From positions 1 to 21,024 of the forward strand of contig JBGSKF010000159.1 in assembly GCA_041741375.1 (NCBI GenBank): 21,024 bases of DNA. The letters are read 5' to 3'. The notes under the pieces are model-generated. The model saw only the letters and a program-made list of their open reading frames with translations. It was not told the DNA's origin and did not search any database. The translations under genes and the position numbers were made by a program. The stretch is from OFTM291 sp041741375 (GTDB taxonomy: Bacteria > Gemmatimonadota > Gemmatimonadetes > Gemmatimonadales > GWC2-71-9). Positions 1-8,473 of the stretch are shown here, one piece after another. Each line of letters begins with the position of its first letter. Position 1 is the first letter of the stretch.

Positions 1-2810
1 GCATCGAGGCCCCGGATCCGCTCCTCGCCGAGGGTCCGCCGCCACCGGGCCACGGCGGCGGTGTCCCCGAGCCCGGCATAGCCCTGGATCAGCGCTCGCG
101 ACGCCACCTCGGTGAGTTCGTCACGTTCGTCGGGGGGGGCCTCGGCGATGCGGCCCTCGACTGTCCTCTCCAGGTCCTGGAGCAAACCCGGGGTCACCCG
201 GTCGAGGGCGGCGTCGATCGTCACACCGAGCGTCGCGGCGAACATCGCCGTCACCCGTTCGGCGGCTCCGGTCTGGCGATCGCCGAAGGACCCGAAGAGC
301 CGTTGCTCCAGCAGGCGGGCCTGGTCCACCTGACCCGTGGCGAGCAAGGCGTTGATGAGCCCGCTGAGGAGGATCTCGGGCACCGCGACGCGTTTCTGGT
401 TTCCGTTTTTCTGGTCCAGGGCCTTTGCGAGCTGGGCGGCCGCCGGAAAGCGCCGGGCCTGGAGGAGGACGATGAGCCGGAGCACCGCGGGGGGAACCGA
501 TCCCGATGCGCCGAGAGCCTCGGCGCGGTCGAGAGACGCGAGGGCTCCATCGTAGTCTCCATCCGACTGGAGGAGCCGGGCCATCATCAGATGTGCTTCT
601 CCCTCGTCCGGCGCCACGCCGAGCCATTGTTCCATGATGCCACGGGCCCGGTTCCGAGCGGCGGCTCGTGAGGCCTCGATCACGGCTGGTGCGTAGCGGG
701 TCGCGACGGAGTCGCGGGGGACGAGGACGAGCGAGTCGTTGAGGAGGAGGACTCGGTACAGACCCGCGGGGACTCGTCCGAAGGCGGAGCGGATGTCGCC
801 GGGAGGGGGATCCCGGTAGACGGGGATGGCGATGCCGTCATCGAGAAACACATATCCGAGGATATTGGCGATGTTGGCGTAGAGCCGGTGATCGTTGCCG
901 TTCTGGGTGAGGGCGCGTTCGTAGGCGCGCAGGGCAAGATCGTAGGAGGTGGAGAGTTGTCCGATCCCCCGGGAATCGGGACGGAGGGTCAGATCGAACT
1001 GGGCGGCATCCCCGAGCCCGGTCCAGGCGTCCACCAGGGTGGAGTCGAGTGCCACCAGGGCGGAGTACCGTCGCCGCGCCTCCGGAAAGTCGGCGTGGAG
1101 TAGCGCATGCCAGGCCTCGATCAGCCGTCGCTCCCGCTCGGGTCGGTCCGTGGCGTACCGCCGGGCCGAGTCGGCGAAGGCGACGAACTCCCCTCCCCCT
1201 CCCAGCAGATCGCGGGCGAGAAGGGCCTGGCTCAGCTCATACCAGGCGAGGGCGAAGCGGGGATCGGCGGCGAGCGCCGCCGCGAAGTGCGTCCGCGCGG
1301 CGGGCATGTCCCACCGGCTCCGGGCGGCCACGCCCTCGACGTAGGCCCGATAGGCGTCGATGGATGTGGTGGGTGGTTCCACCGACACGATTTCTCCGGG
1401 GCGCGCGCCCGAGAGGTCGAGGATCTGATCCGCGAGCTGTTCGAAGGCCCGGGGCAGCGTGGAGTCGTTCCGGGCCTCCACGCTCGCGGTGCGGAGGAGT
1501 TCCCGGGTTCGCACGTCATACAGCCTCACGCTCAATCGCAGTGCATTGCCGAGGCGCACGATGGTGCCGAGGGTGGCGGTCCCCATCGACGCGGCCCGGG
1601 CGAGACGGAGAGCATCCTCCCGGCCCATCGGACGCGACTCGTCCAGATTGTCCCGGCGCGCCAGGTCGAGGAGACGCTCGACATGCACGACCTCGAGATC
1701 CTGCCACCGTCCCAGGGACTGGGCCAGCTGTTCGACTCCCCCAATCCGGAGCCAGTCGAGCGCGGGATCACCGGTGGCGTTCTCGAAGAATCCCACGAGG
1801 ATGGAGCGCCGGGGATCGGTCGCGGGTGGCGGGGACCGCGTCAGGGTGGCGAATATCCCGACCACGAGCACCGCCGCGCCCAGGGGGCGGAGCATCCGGT
1901 GCCACCGCCCCGGGCGGGAGGGCGGCCCCGCGGGGCCCGAGGCCGAGAGTGCCTCACGGAGGGACTCCGCGGAGGGGTAGCGATCGGCCGGGTCCTTGGC
2001 GAGGAGCCGCCGGATGACGGTCTCGATGCTCCGCGGGAAGTCCCCGATGTGGGCAACCAACGGGACCGGGGCTTGGGTCAGATGGGCCACGGGAAAGTTG
2101 GGCGGCGTTCCGACCCGGAAGGGATACTGCCCCGAGACCAGCTCGTAGAAGATGACGCCGAGGGCGTACAGATCGCTCTCGGGCCCGAGTTCCCGGGTGC
2201 CGGCCGCCTGCTCGGGGCTCATGTAGCGAGGAGTCCCCATCACGACGCCCGCCCCGGTGACGCTGTCGGGATCGATCCCGTCTCCGACGGTGACATCGGC
2301 CGCGCGGGCGATCCCGAAATCGGTCACCAGAGCCCGTCCCGTTTCCCGCTCGATCAGGATGTTGTGCGGCTTGACGTCCCGATGAATGATGCCCCGGCGA
2401 TGGGCCGCTCCCAGGGCCGAGGCGATGTCCCGCACCAGGGCCACCGCGTCGTCGACCGTGAAGCGGCCTCGGTGGCGAAGGCGGTCCGCCAGGGTTTCTC
2501 CCTCGACATACCCCATGGTGAAATAGGCGACACCGTGGATGTCGCCCACGCGGTAGATGGGCACGATGTTGGGGTGCTGGAGCTGCGCGGCGGTGGCGGC
2601 CTCCCGTTCGAATCGGGCACGGAACCCCGGACGGGCCGCCAGGTCAGGGGCAAGGATCTTGAGAGCCACGAGGCGCCCCAGGGACCGTTCCCGGGCCAGG
2701 TACACCGTGGCCATTCCTCCCTGCCCGAGTCGGGAGAGGATTTCGTATTCTTCCGCGAGCGCCGCCTGGACATCGGCGGGAATCCCGGAGGGAGCCAGGG
2801 GGGTAGGCAT
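1..2810 (-). CDS. Membrane-anchored Ser/Thr protein kinase with TPR-like C-terminal region (C-terminus outside window)
   Basis: The reading frame is open from ATG at 2810 to the window edge (about 936 codons, no stop), so the C-terminus is missing. An N-terminal Hanks-type kinase domain is clear. It has a glycine loop LGQGGMATVY (residues 28-37), VALK with catalytic K51, HRDVKPHN (143-150), DFG (164-166) and GTPRYMSPEQ near 190-200. After the kinase comes a single hydrophobic segment at about 309-324 (PLGAAVLVVGIFATL). The remaining 600 or so residues are helical, alanine-rich and TPR-like, and would lie outside the cytoplasm. Such kinases phosphorylate proteins in response to signals; no substrate can be named. 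The start is supported by the glycine loop falling 28 residues in. A TAGTAT hexamer lies only 6 bases upstream (2817-2822, minus), so a leaderless transcript is possible. Opposite-strand open frames here are GC-driven shadows. Confidence 0.9.
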   Translation of the reverse strand, partial: MPTPLAPSGIPADVQAALAEEYEILSRLGQGGMATVYLARERSLGRLVALKILAPDLAARPGFRARFEREAATAAQLQHPNIVPIYRVGDIHGVAYFTMGYVEGETLADRLRHRGRFTVDDAVALVRDIASALGAAHRRGIIHRDVKPHNILIERETGRALVTDFGIARAADVTVGDGIDPDSVTGAGVVMGTPRYMSPEQAAGTRELGPESDLYALGVIFYELVSGQYPFRVGTPPNFPVAHLTQAPVPLVAHIGDFPRSIETVIRRLLAKDPADRYPSAESLREALSASGPAGPPSRPGRWHRMLRPLGAAVLVVGIFATLTRSPPPATDPRRSILVGFFENATGDPALDWLRIGGVEQLAQSLGRWQDLEVVHVERLLDLARRDNLDESRPMGREDALRLARAASMGTATLGTIVRLGNALRLSVRLYDVRTRELLRTASVEARNDSTLPRAFEQLADQILDLSGARPGEIVSVEPPTTSIDAYRAYVEGVAARSRWDMPAARTHFAAALAADPRFALAWYELSQALLARDLLGGGGEFVAFADSARRYATDRPERERRLIEAWHALLHADFPEARRRYSALVALDSTLVDAWTGLGDAAQFDLTLRPDSRGIGQLSTSYDLALRAYERALTQNGNDHRLYANIANILGYVFLDDGIAIPVYRDPPPGDIRSAFGRVPAGLYRVLLLNDSLVLVPRDSVATRYAPAVIEASRAAARNRARGIMEQWLGVAPDEGEAHLMMARLLQSDGDYDGALASLDRAEALGASGSVPPAVLRLIVLLQARRFPAAAQLAKALDQKNGNQKRVAVPEILLSGLINALLATGQVDQARLLEQRLFGSFGDRQTGAAERVTAMFAATLGVTIDAALDRVTPGLLQDLERTVEGRIAEAPPDERDELTEVASRALIQGYAGLGDTAAVARWRRTLGEERIRGLD

Positions 2811-2852
2811 TCCCCAATACTACTTGGGATGCAGGACGGAGGACATGGGCCC

Positions 2853-2897
2853 TCACCCCCTGGCCCCCTCTCCCGCACACGGGAGAGGGGGAAGGCA
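2853..2897 (-). repeat. Palindromic intergenic repeat, copy A (inverted relative to B and C)
   Basis: A perfect 12-bp stem (2864-2875 with 2880-2891) closes a 4-base loop. The flanking bases (reverse complement ends GGGGGTGAGGG) match those downstream of copies B and C, so this copy is in opposite orientation. It encodes the C-terminal tail and stop of the DUF559 gene. Confidence 0.8.
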
Positions 2898-3263
2898 CTC
2901 CCGTGCCTCCAGGACCTCGGCCACAACGGTCTCCAACCGGGAACGCCGGACGTCACTGTTCGCAAGACGGACGACGGTGAGCCCCAGCCGCTGGAGCAGA
3001 GCATCCCGTTCGAGGTCGTAGGCACGTTGCGCGGGCACCTCGTGAATCGGCCCATCGATTTCGAGCACGAGGTTCAGGTTCCCACAGTAGAAATCGACGA
3101 TGAAGCCGCGGATGACCTTCTGTCGCCGGAACTTGACACCGTGGATACCCCGGTTCCTCAGCAGCATCCAAGCCTGTTGCTCAGCCACCGTTGCTCTCCG
3201 GCGCAACTCTCGTGCGACGGCTGTCTTCTGCCGGCGTCGACCCTTCCGGCGTCGCGTTCCCAT
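2853..3263 (-). CDS. DUF559 domain protein (Vsr/very-short-patch-repair endonuclease-like)
   Basis: This 136-residue protein has the features of the DUF559 family: a basic N-terminus, AEQQAWMLLRNRG (about 27-39), KFRRQ, then VDFYCGNLNLVLEIDGPIHE (about 56-75). The D..(x)n..E-x-DG pattern resembles the PD-(D/E)XK/Vsr nuclease core. The family is usually assumed to be nucleases, but its in vivo role is not settled. The gene stands alone and is flanked by inverted copies of a palindromic repeat. Its last dozen codons (LPPLPCAGEGARG) and its stop are encoded by the 2853-2897 copy, so the tail is repeat-derived rather than part of the domain. No upstream Shine-Dalgarno is obvious; ATG at 3263 gives the usual family length. 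Confidence 0.8.
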   Translation of the reverse strand: MGTRRRKGRRRQKTAVARELRRRATVAEQQAWMLLRNRGIHGVKFRRQKVIRGFIVDFYCGNLNLVLEIDGPIHEVPAQRAYDLERDALLQRLGLTVVRLANSDVRRSRLETVVAEVLEARECLPPLPCAGEGARG

Positions 3264-3373
3264 CTCCCATGAATAACCCGGAGGCCGGGAAACCGGTCAT
3301 CAATCGAACGCAGGCCCACCCGGAAAACTCGTGCCGGCAACCCTCCCCCACTGTCCCGGAACCTCCCCTGTCA

Positions 3374-3417
3374 TTCCCCTCTCCCACTCTGTGGGAGAGC
3401 GGCCAGTGGTGAGGGCT
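3374..3417 (+). repeat. Palindromic intergenic repeat, copy B
   Basis: The left arm CCCCTCTCCCAC (3376-3387) and right arm (3391-3402) pair across a 3-base TCT loop with one mismatch (C at 3400). It is followed by the family's GTGAGGG tail. It lies about 60 bases from copy C in the same orientation, forming a direct pair. Confidence 0.75.
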
Positions 3418-3442
3418 GCGCTCACCGGACCTCCAGGTGTCG

Positions 3443-3485
3443 TTCCCCTCTCCCACTCTGTGGGAGAGGGGTCAGGGGTGAGGGA
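3443..3485 (+). repeat. Palindromic intergenic repeat, copy C
   Basis: A perfect 12-bp stem (3445-3456 with 3460-3471) with a TCT loop, followed by TCAGGGGTGAGGG. The element runs into the last codons of the phosphorylase gene and supplies its stop. The hairpin could also slow or stop transcription leaving that gene, though no T-tract follows. Confidence 0.8.
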
Positions 3486-4812
3486 CTTCCTCGACTCCCT
3501 CCGCCGTCACCCGGTGGGAGATCAGGGGAGTGAGGGTGGCCTCCTCGCCCAGGGTAATCGCCTCATCGAGGGCGCGGCGCCCAAGGGCGAGCCCGGTGTC
3601 ATCCGCGGCATGGATGGTGGCGAGACACTCTCCCCGGGCGACCCGGTCCCCCGGCTTGGCCGTGATGACGAAGCCAACGGAAGGATCGATCCGGTCGGCG
3701 GAGGTTCGGCGCCCCCCGCCGAGTTCCACAATGGCATGACCGATCCGGCGCGGGGCGACGGCGGTGACCACGCCATCGGCGGGAGCGCGCCACTCGGCGA
3801 TGTGGGGGGCCACCGGGAGACGCGACGGGTCCTCCGTCACGCGCGGGTCTCCTCCCTGGGCCTCGATGAGACGCGCCAGAAGAGCCATCGCCTCGCCGGA
3901 TTCCACCACCGTCTCCAGCCGCGCCCGCGCACGGGTCCGGTCGGCCTCGGCCCCTGCCGCCAGCAACATCTCGACCCCCAGGGCCCAGGTGACGTCCATC
4001 AGGTCTTCGGGCCCCTCACCGGCCAGGCCGCGGATCGCCTCGGCGGTTTCCAGGGCGTTGCCGCAGGCGTGTCCGAGGGGGCGGTCCATGGCAGTGAGGA
4101 GGGCGACGGTCCGGCATCCGTGTGACTCCCCGATGCCGATCATGGTGCGGGCCAGAGCGAGCGACTGATCCAGGGACGTCAGGAAAGCCCCACTCCCCGT
4201 CTTGATGTCGAGCACGAGCCCGGTGAGCGACTCGGCGAGCTTCTTCGACATGATGCTGGCCGAGATCAGCGGGATCGATTCCACGGTTCCGGTGACATCG
4301 CGGAGGGCATACAGTTTCCGGTCGGCGGGAACGATCTCGGGAGTCTGTCCGAGCATGACGACACCGAGGTCGTGGAGCTGGGCGACGGCCTGGTCCAGCG
4401 ACAGGGCGGTCCGGAACCCGGGAATTGCCTCCAGCTTGTCGAGGGTTCCCCCGGTGTGGCCCAGGCCCCGTCCGCTGATCATCGGAACCGCCACTCCGCA
4501 GCAGGCCAGCATCGGGGCAAGGAGAAGCGAGGTCTTGTCCCCCACTCCCCCGATGGAGTGCTTGTCCACGGCGGGACGCCCGAGGCCCGACACCGGCAAT
4601 TGCCGTCCGGAGTGGAGCATGGCTTCGGTGAGGGCCGTCAGTTCGGGCCCGGTCAATCCTCGAAACACGACCGCCATCGCGAGAGCAGCGATCTGGTAAT
4701 CCGGGATCGTCTCGTTCACATAGCCGTCGATCAGGGCCTTCCATTCCCCGGGGGTGAGCTCGTGCCCATCCCGCTTGCGTTCTATCAGTCGCGGTACCAC
4801 GATTGCTGTCAT
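3472..4812 (-). CDS. Thymidine/pyrimidine-nucleoside phosphorylase
   Basis: A 446-residue member of the DeoA/Pdp family, which cleaves thymidine or uridine with phosphate to the free base and (deoxy)ribose-1-phosphate in cytoplasmic pyrimidine salvage. The family signature SGRGLGHTGGTLDKLE is at 113-128. The phosphate-binding stretch KHSIGGVGDKTS is at 84-95 and SIMSKKLAESL lies further on. Length matches the family (430-450). I chose ATG 4812 because the protein then begins just before the conserved IERKRDGHELT. A GGAG lies 7 bases upstream; starting further upstream at 4872 only adds 20 unconserved residues. The last codons (VPHP, stop) fall in palindromic repeat C. Substrate preference (thymidine only or broad) cannot be read from sequence. 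The start codon overlaps that of the divergent gene. Confidence 0.93.
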   Translation of the reverse strand: MTAIVVPRLIERKRDGHELTPGEWKALIDGYVNETIPDYQIAALAMAVVFRGLTGPELTALTEAMLHSGRQLPVSGLGRPAVDKHSIGGVGDKTSLLLAPMLACCGVAVPMISGRGLGHTGGTLDKLEAIPGFRTALSLDQAVAQLHDLGVVMLGQTPEIVPADRKLYALRDVTGTVESIPLISASIMSKKLAESLTGLVLDIKTGSGAFLTSLDQSLALARTMIGIGESHGCRTVALLTAMDRPLGHACGNALETAEAIRGLAGEGPEDLMDVTWALGVEMLLAAGAEADRTRARARLETVVESGEAMALLARLIEAQGGDPRVTEDPSRLPVAPHIAEWRAPADGVVTAVAPRRIGHAIVELGGGRRTSADRIDPSVGFVITAKPGDRVARGECLATIHAADDTGLALGRRALDEAITLGEEATLTPLISHRVTAEGVEEVPHP

Positions 4813-5596
4813 GCGATGGCTCCCTCTGATCCTGCTGGGTCCTGGATGGTGGCCCCTGGCGACCCCGGACATCGGGGCTCAGTCGGTGGACAGTCTGCTC
4901 GTGGCGGGCCGCCACCACGTGACGGCGGTCGCTCCCGCGGCGGCACTGGAGGCCTTCGACGCCATCCTGGCGATCGACTCGACCCACTTCGAGGCCAACT
5001 GGCGTACCTCACTCGCCCTGGTGGACCTGGGAAAGGGCGTGCCCGACCAGGTCCGCGATGCACGGAGGGATTCCCTCTACGCCCTGGCGGAGCGCCGGGC
5101 GCGGCGGGCGATCGCCACGGACAGCACCCGGGCCGACGGATATTTCGCCTTGGCGAACGCCGTTGGCAAGGCGGTCCTGACGCGAGGCAAGAGGGAACAG
5201 ATGGACCGGGCGGGAGAGGTTCGCACCATCGCCCTCGCCGCGCTCGCCCGTGATCCATCCCAGGATGGGGCCCATCACATCCTGGGACGGTGGCATCTGG
5301 AGATCATGCGCCTCCCGGGCATCTTCCGGTTCATGGCCCGAAAGGTCCTCGGGCAGGACCTGATAGGGGAGGCCTCGTGGGAGGAGGGCATCCGGCACCT
5401 GGAAGCGGCGGTGGCGAGCCGTCCCGACTGGATCTACCACCGCCTGGACCTCGCCCTGGCCTACGCGGACCGGGGTCGTTTCGCGGAGGCGCGAGCCCAG
5501 ATCACGATTCTGGACACCCTTCCTCTCGGCGACGTTCTCGACACCCTGTATCGCCGGCAGGCCCGGGAAGTGGCCGCCACGCTTCGGGACCGCTAA
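4811..5596 (+). CDS. Exported TPR-like protein (RMD-like helical repeat protein)
   Basis: A 261-residue protein with a likely signal peptide (hydrophobic residues 2-18, cleavage plausible after DIGA at about 23). Helical repeat units follow: ALEAFDAILAIDSTHFEANWRTSLAL, a middle block with AHHILGRWHLEIMRLPGIFRFMARKVLG, and a late block HLEAAVASRPDWIYHRLDLALAYADRGRFAEARAQI. This layout resembles the bacterial proteins annotated as regulator-of-microtubule-dynamics-like TPR proteins, whose role in bacteria is unknown. ATG 4811 is chosen because it puts the hydrophobic segment at the very N-terminus. An in-frame GTG at 4754 would add 19 residues and sits inside the divergent gene. No strong Shine-Dalgarno precedes either start. 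The next gene starts 21 bases downstream, so co-transcription is likely. Confidence 0.8.
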   Translation: MRWLPLILLGPGWWPLATPDIGAQSVDSLLVAGRHHVTAVAPAAALEAFDAILAIDSTHFEANWRTSLALVDLGKGVPDQVRDARRDSLYALAERRARRAIATDSTRADGYFALANAVGKAVLTRGKREQMDRAGEVRTIALAALARDPSQDGAHHILGRWHLEIMRLPGIFRFMARKVLGQDLIGEASWEEGIRHLEAAVASRPDWIYHRLDLALAYADRGRFAEARAQITILDTLPLGDVLDTLYRRQAREVAATLRDR

Positions 5597-5617
5597 CTTG
5601 CCGCGTCCTTCTTCCCG

Positions 5618-6406
5618 ATGAGTCTCCCTGTGACCGCCCCTGTTGCCCCGTCCGACGAGATCCGGCGCCTGCACGAGCGGGTGCGCGTGCTGGAAGGCGA
5701 GCGCCGTCATCTCCTCACCATCATTGAAGTGCTTCGGGAAATCATCGGGGTCACCCACTACGTGGACATCGTCCAGGTCGTGGCCCGGCGCCTGGGCAGC
5801 GCGTTTGGTCTCGACCGCTGCTCCGTCTTTCTGGCGGAACGGGGGGGGGGAACGGTGCATCTGGTGGCGAGCTACGAGGATCCGGCCATCCGCAACCATG
5901 TGGTGGATCTGGCCCGGTATCCCGAACTCAAGCGGGCCCTGGACACGGGACGCACGGTCAGCATTCCTGACGCCCTGCTGGACCCGTCCCTCTCGACGGT
6001 GGTGGAGACGCTGAACGGCCGGAGAGTGCAGTCGATCACCGTCGTCCCCATCACCTGGAGGAGCGTGGCCATCGGCGCCATCTTCCTGCGCACCTACCGG
6101 GGGGGAAAGCCATTCACGGACGAGGACCTGGAGTTCTGCCGGGTTATCGCCGAACTGACGGGCAAGGCGCTGCGTCTGGCCTATCGTGTCGAGCGGCTCC
6201 AGACCCGGCATGGCGGGAAGCATCACCTCGCGGCGGAGCGGGAGCGTGCCGCCCTGCTCGGCTTTCTGCGTCGCCTGATGGCGGCCTGGGACGAACAGGA
6301 GAGCGAACTGCCCGAGGGGGCCCTGGCACGAGCCAGCGCCGCCGAGTTGGACCGCCTGGTCCAGGTGGCCCTGACCGTGATTTCCGCCGAGGCACACGGC
6401 CGGTGA
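5618..6406 (+). CDS. GAF-domain protein
   Basis: 262 residues. Residues 12-45 form a likely coiled coil (EIRRLHERVRVLEGERRHLL). A GAF domain spans about 46-185, with the typical start THYVDIVQVVARRLGSAFGL, RCSVFLAE, the VVPITW strand, and the closing FTDEDLEFCRVIAELTGKAL. A helical tail of about 65 residues follows. GAF domains bind small ligands or mediate dimerisation; no output domain (kinase, cyclase, HD) is attached, so it may act through partners. A run of ten G at 5841-5850 codes for the RGGG turn in the domain. The gene ends in a GTGA overlap with ligA, implying translational coupling. The ligand is unknown. Confidence 0.85.
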   Translation: MSLPVTAPVAPSDEIRRLHERVRVLEGERRHLLTIIEVLREIIGVTHYVDIVQVVARRLGSAFGLDRCSVFLAERGGGTVHLVASYEDPAIRNHVVDLARYPELKRALDTGRTVSIPDALLDPSLSTVVETLNGRRVQSITVVPITWRSVAIGAIFLRTYRGGKPFTDEDLEFCRVIAELTGKALRLAYRVERLQTRHGGKHHLAAERERAALLGFLRRLMAAWDEQESELPEGALARASAAELDRLVQVALTVISAEAHGR

Positions 6407-8433
6407 CGGTGCCGGACGTGTCGGAGCGGATGGCCTCGCTCCGGACCCGGATCGACGAGGCCAACCGCGCGTACTACGAGGCGGATGCGCCGGTCCTTTC
6501 CGATGCGGAGTACGACCTTCTTTTCCGGGAGCTGCAGGCCCTCGAAACGGCGCATCCGGCTCTCGCGAGCGAGGACAGTCCCACCCGCCGGATCGGAGGG
6601 GCTCCCGCTCCCTTCCTTCGCAAGCACACCCACCGGCGGCCGATGTTCTCCCTCGCCAACGCCTTCAGCACCGAGGAACTGGTGGCCTGGGAGGAGCGGA
6701 ACACCCGCCTCCATCCCGACGTGCCTGGCTCGGGCTACACGACCGAGATCAAGATTGATGGCGCAGCCGTGAGCCTCACCTACGCCGAGGGACACCTCGT
6801 GGTCGGGGCCACCCGCGGCAACGGGCAGGTGGGCGAGGATGTCACCACCAACCTGCGTACCATCAGCGACATCCCGCTGCTCCTCCGGGAGGGGAACGCT
6901 CCCTGGCCTCCCCTCCTGGAGGTCCGGGGCGAGGTGTACATGCCTCGGACCGCGTTCGACCGGATCAACCGCGAGCGCGAGGAGGCGGGTGACCCACCGT
7001 TTGCCAATCCGCGCAACGTGGCCGCCGGGAGCCTGCGGCAACTGGACCCGGCCGTGACCCGGGCACGCCGGCTCCGTTTTTTTGCCTTTCATCTCGAGGT
7101 CATCGACGGGCGGATGCCCCTGTCCACCCACCATGAGACCTTGGATCTGCTGGTCTCCTGGGGATTCCCGGTCGAGCCCCACCACGCGCGCTATCCCGAT
7201 CTGGGTGCCGTGCTGGCGGCGATTCCGGCATGGGAGACCCTCCTGCCCACCCTTCCCTTCGGGGCGGATGGGGTGGTCGTGAAGGTGGACCGGCGGGCCC
7301 TGCAGGAGGACCTCGGAATCGTGGGGGGACGGGAGCCGCGGTGGGCCATCGCCCGGAAGTTCGCCCCGGAGGTGGCGGTCACCCGCCTGCGACGAATCCG
7401 GATCAACGTGGGCCGGACCGGAGCCCTCACGCCCTGGGCCGAGCTGGAGCCGGTGGATCTCGGCGGAGTGACGGTGTCGAGCGCCACGCTGCACAACTCC
7501 GATGTCATCGCCCAGAAGGACATTCGGGAGGGGGATTGGGTCGAGATCATCCGGGCGGGAGAGGTCATCCCGCAGGTCGTGGCCCCTCTGCGGGACCGGC
7601 GCCAAGGGAATGAAGTCCCCTTCCTCATGCCGACCACATGTCCCGGGTGCGGGCATCCCGTGGAGAGGCCCCCGGATGAGGTGGCGGTGTACTGCGTCAA
7701 TCCGGCCTGTCCCGCCCGGATCTACGAGGGGATCGTGCATTTCGCGTCCCGCGGGGCGATGGACATCCGGGGGCTGGGCCCGGAGCGGATCAGGCAGCTC
7801 ATTGACGCGGGTCTGGTGGGGGACCTTGCCTCGATCTATCATATTACCAAACAAGAGCTTATGTCACTGGAGCGGTTCGGGGACCAGTCTGCGGAACAGC
7901 TTGTGCAAGCGATAGAGGCCTCGAAGCGCCAGCCGCTCTCCCGGCTGGTCTTCGGCTTGGGCATCCGGCACGTCGGCACTCAGGTGGCCACGCTCCTGGC
8001 CCGCCGGTTCGGAACCCTCGATGCCCTGGCCCGGGCGGACCGGGAGGAGATCAGTGCGATTTCCGGGGTGGGCCCCGCCATCGCCGACGCGGTGGCGTCG
8101 TGGTTCGAGAACCCGGGGTGCCAGGGCCTGGTGAAGCGATTGTTCAACGCGGGAATTGCGGGAGTGGAGCCCGTTGACGTCCGTCAGCCCTCGGACGGGC
8201 CGTTTCAGGGAGAAGTTGTGGTCCTGACGGGGACGCTCCCGACCCTGTCCCGGAGCGAGGCCTCCGCCCGGATCGAGGCGGCCGGGGGCCGGGTGACGGG
8301 ATCGGTCACACAGAAGACAACGCTGGTTGTCGCGGGACTCGAGGCGGGCGGCAAGCTCGACCGGGCCCGTTCGCTGGGATTGACGATCATTGATGAGCCG
8401 GAGCTGCTCCGGCGCCTGGAATCAGACTCGTGA
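6403..8433 (+). CDS. ligA: NAD-dependent DNA ligase LigA
   Basis: The 676-residue protein has the complete LigA architecture and the family's normal length. It seals nicks in double-stranded DNA using NAD+ in replication and repair. The Ia domain (NRAYYEADAPVLSDAEYDLLFREL, 21-44) binds NMN. The adenylation motif is KIDG with K117 as the AMP-linked lysine. OB-fold residues follow (RINVGRTGALTPWA), then a zinc finger with C413, C416, C431 and C436. The helix-hairpin-helix repeats (MDIRGLGPERIRQL, GLGIRHVGTQVA) come next, and a C-terminal BRCT domain (about 600-676, VVLTGTLPTLSRSEA). The GTG start at 6403 overlaps the GAF stop by four bases; it gives the usual distance to domain Ia. GAF-ligA linkage probably reflects operon crowding rather than shared function. 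Confidence 0.98.
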   Translation: MTVPDVSERMASLRTRIDEANRAYYEADAPVLSDAEYDLLFRELQALETAHPALASEDSPTRRIGGAPAPFLRKHTHRRPMFSLANAFSTEELVAWEERNTRLHPDVPGSGYTTEIKIDGAAVSLTYAEGHLVVGATRGNGQVGEDVTTNLRTISDIPLLLREGNAPWPPLLEVRGEVYMPRTAFDRINREREEAGDPPFANPRNVAAGSLRQLDPAVTRARRLRFFAFHLEVIDGRMPLSTHHETLDLLVSWGFPVEPHHARYPDLGAVLAAIPAWETLLPTLPFGADGVVVKVDRRALQEDLGIVGGREPRWAIARKFAPEVAVTRLRRIRINVGRTGALTPWAELEPVDLGGVTVSSATLHNSDVIAQKDIREGDWVEIIRAGEVIPQVVAPLRDRRQGNEVPFLMPTTCPGCGHPVERPPDEVAVYCVNPACPARIYEGIVHFASRGAMDIRGLGPERIRQLIDAGLVGDLASIYHITKQELMSLERFGDQSAEQLVQAIEASKRQPLSRLVFGLGIRHVGTQVATLLARRFGTLDALARADREEISAISGVGPAIADAVASWFENPGCQGLVKRLFNAGIAGVEPVDVRQPSDGPFQGEVVVLTGTLPTLSRSEASARIEAAGGRVTGSVTQKTTLVVAGLEAGGKLDRARSLGLTIIDEPELLRRLESDS

Positions 8434-8473
8434 GAAACCGGCCGCCGTGAGCGGCCCTGACAAGAGACAGACC

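Noticed and set aside
1107..3272. A 721-codon plus-strand open frame opposite the kinase and DUF559 genes
   Set aside because: It runs antisense across two recognisable genes and the gap between them, has a Gly/Arg/Pro-rich composition and no motif. Long antisense frames are expected in DNA this rich in GC.
3374..3471. Palindromes B and C as a classical rho-independent terminator of the phosphorylase gene
   Set aside because: The stems are strong but no T-tract follows on either strand and the same element recurs elsewhere, so it is listed as a repeat with only possible terminator activity.
5009..6397. A 462-codon minus-strand open frame opposite the TPR and GAF genes
   Set aside because: No domain is visible, the composition is His/Gln/Gly/Arg-rich, and it spans two real genes on the other strand.
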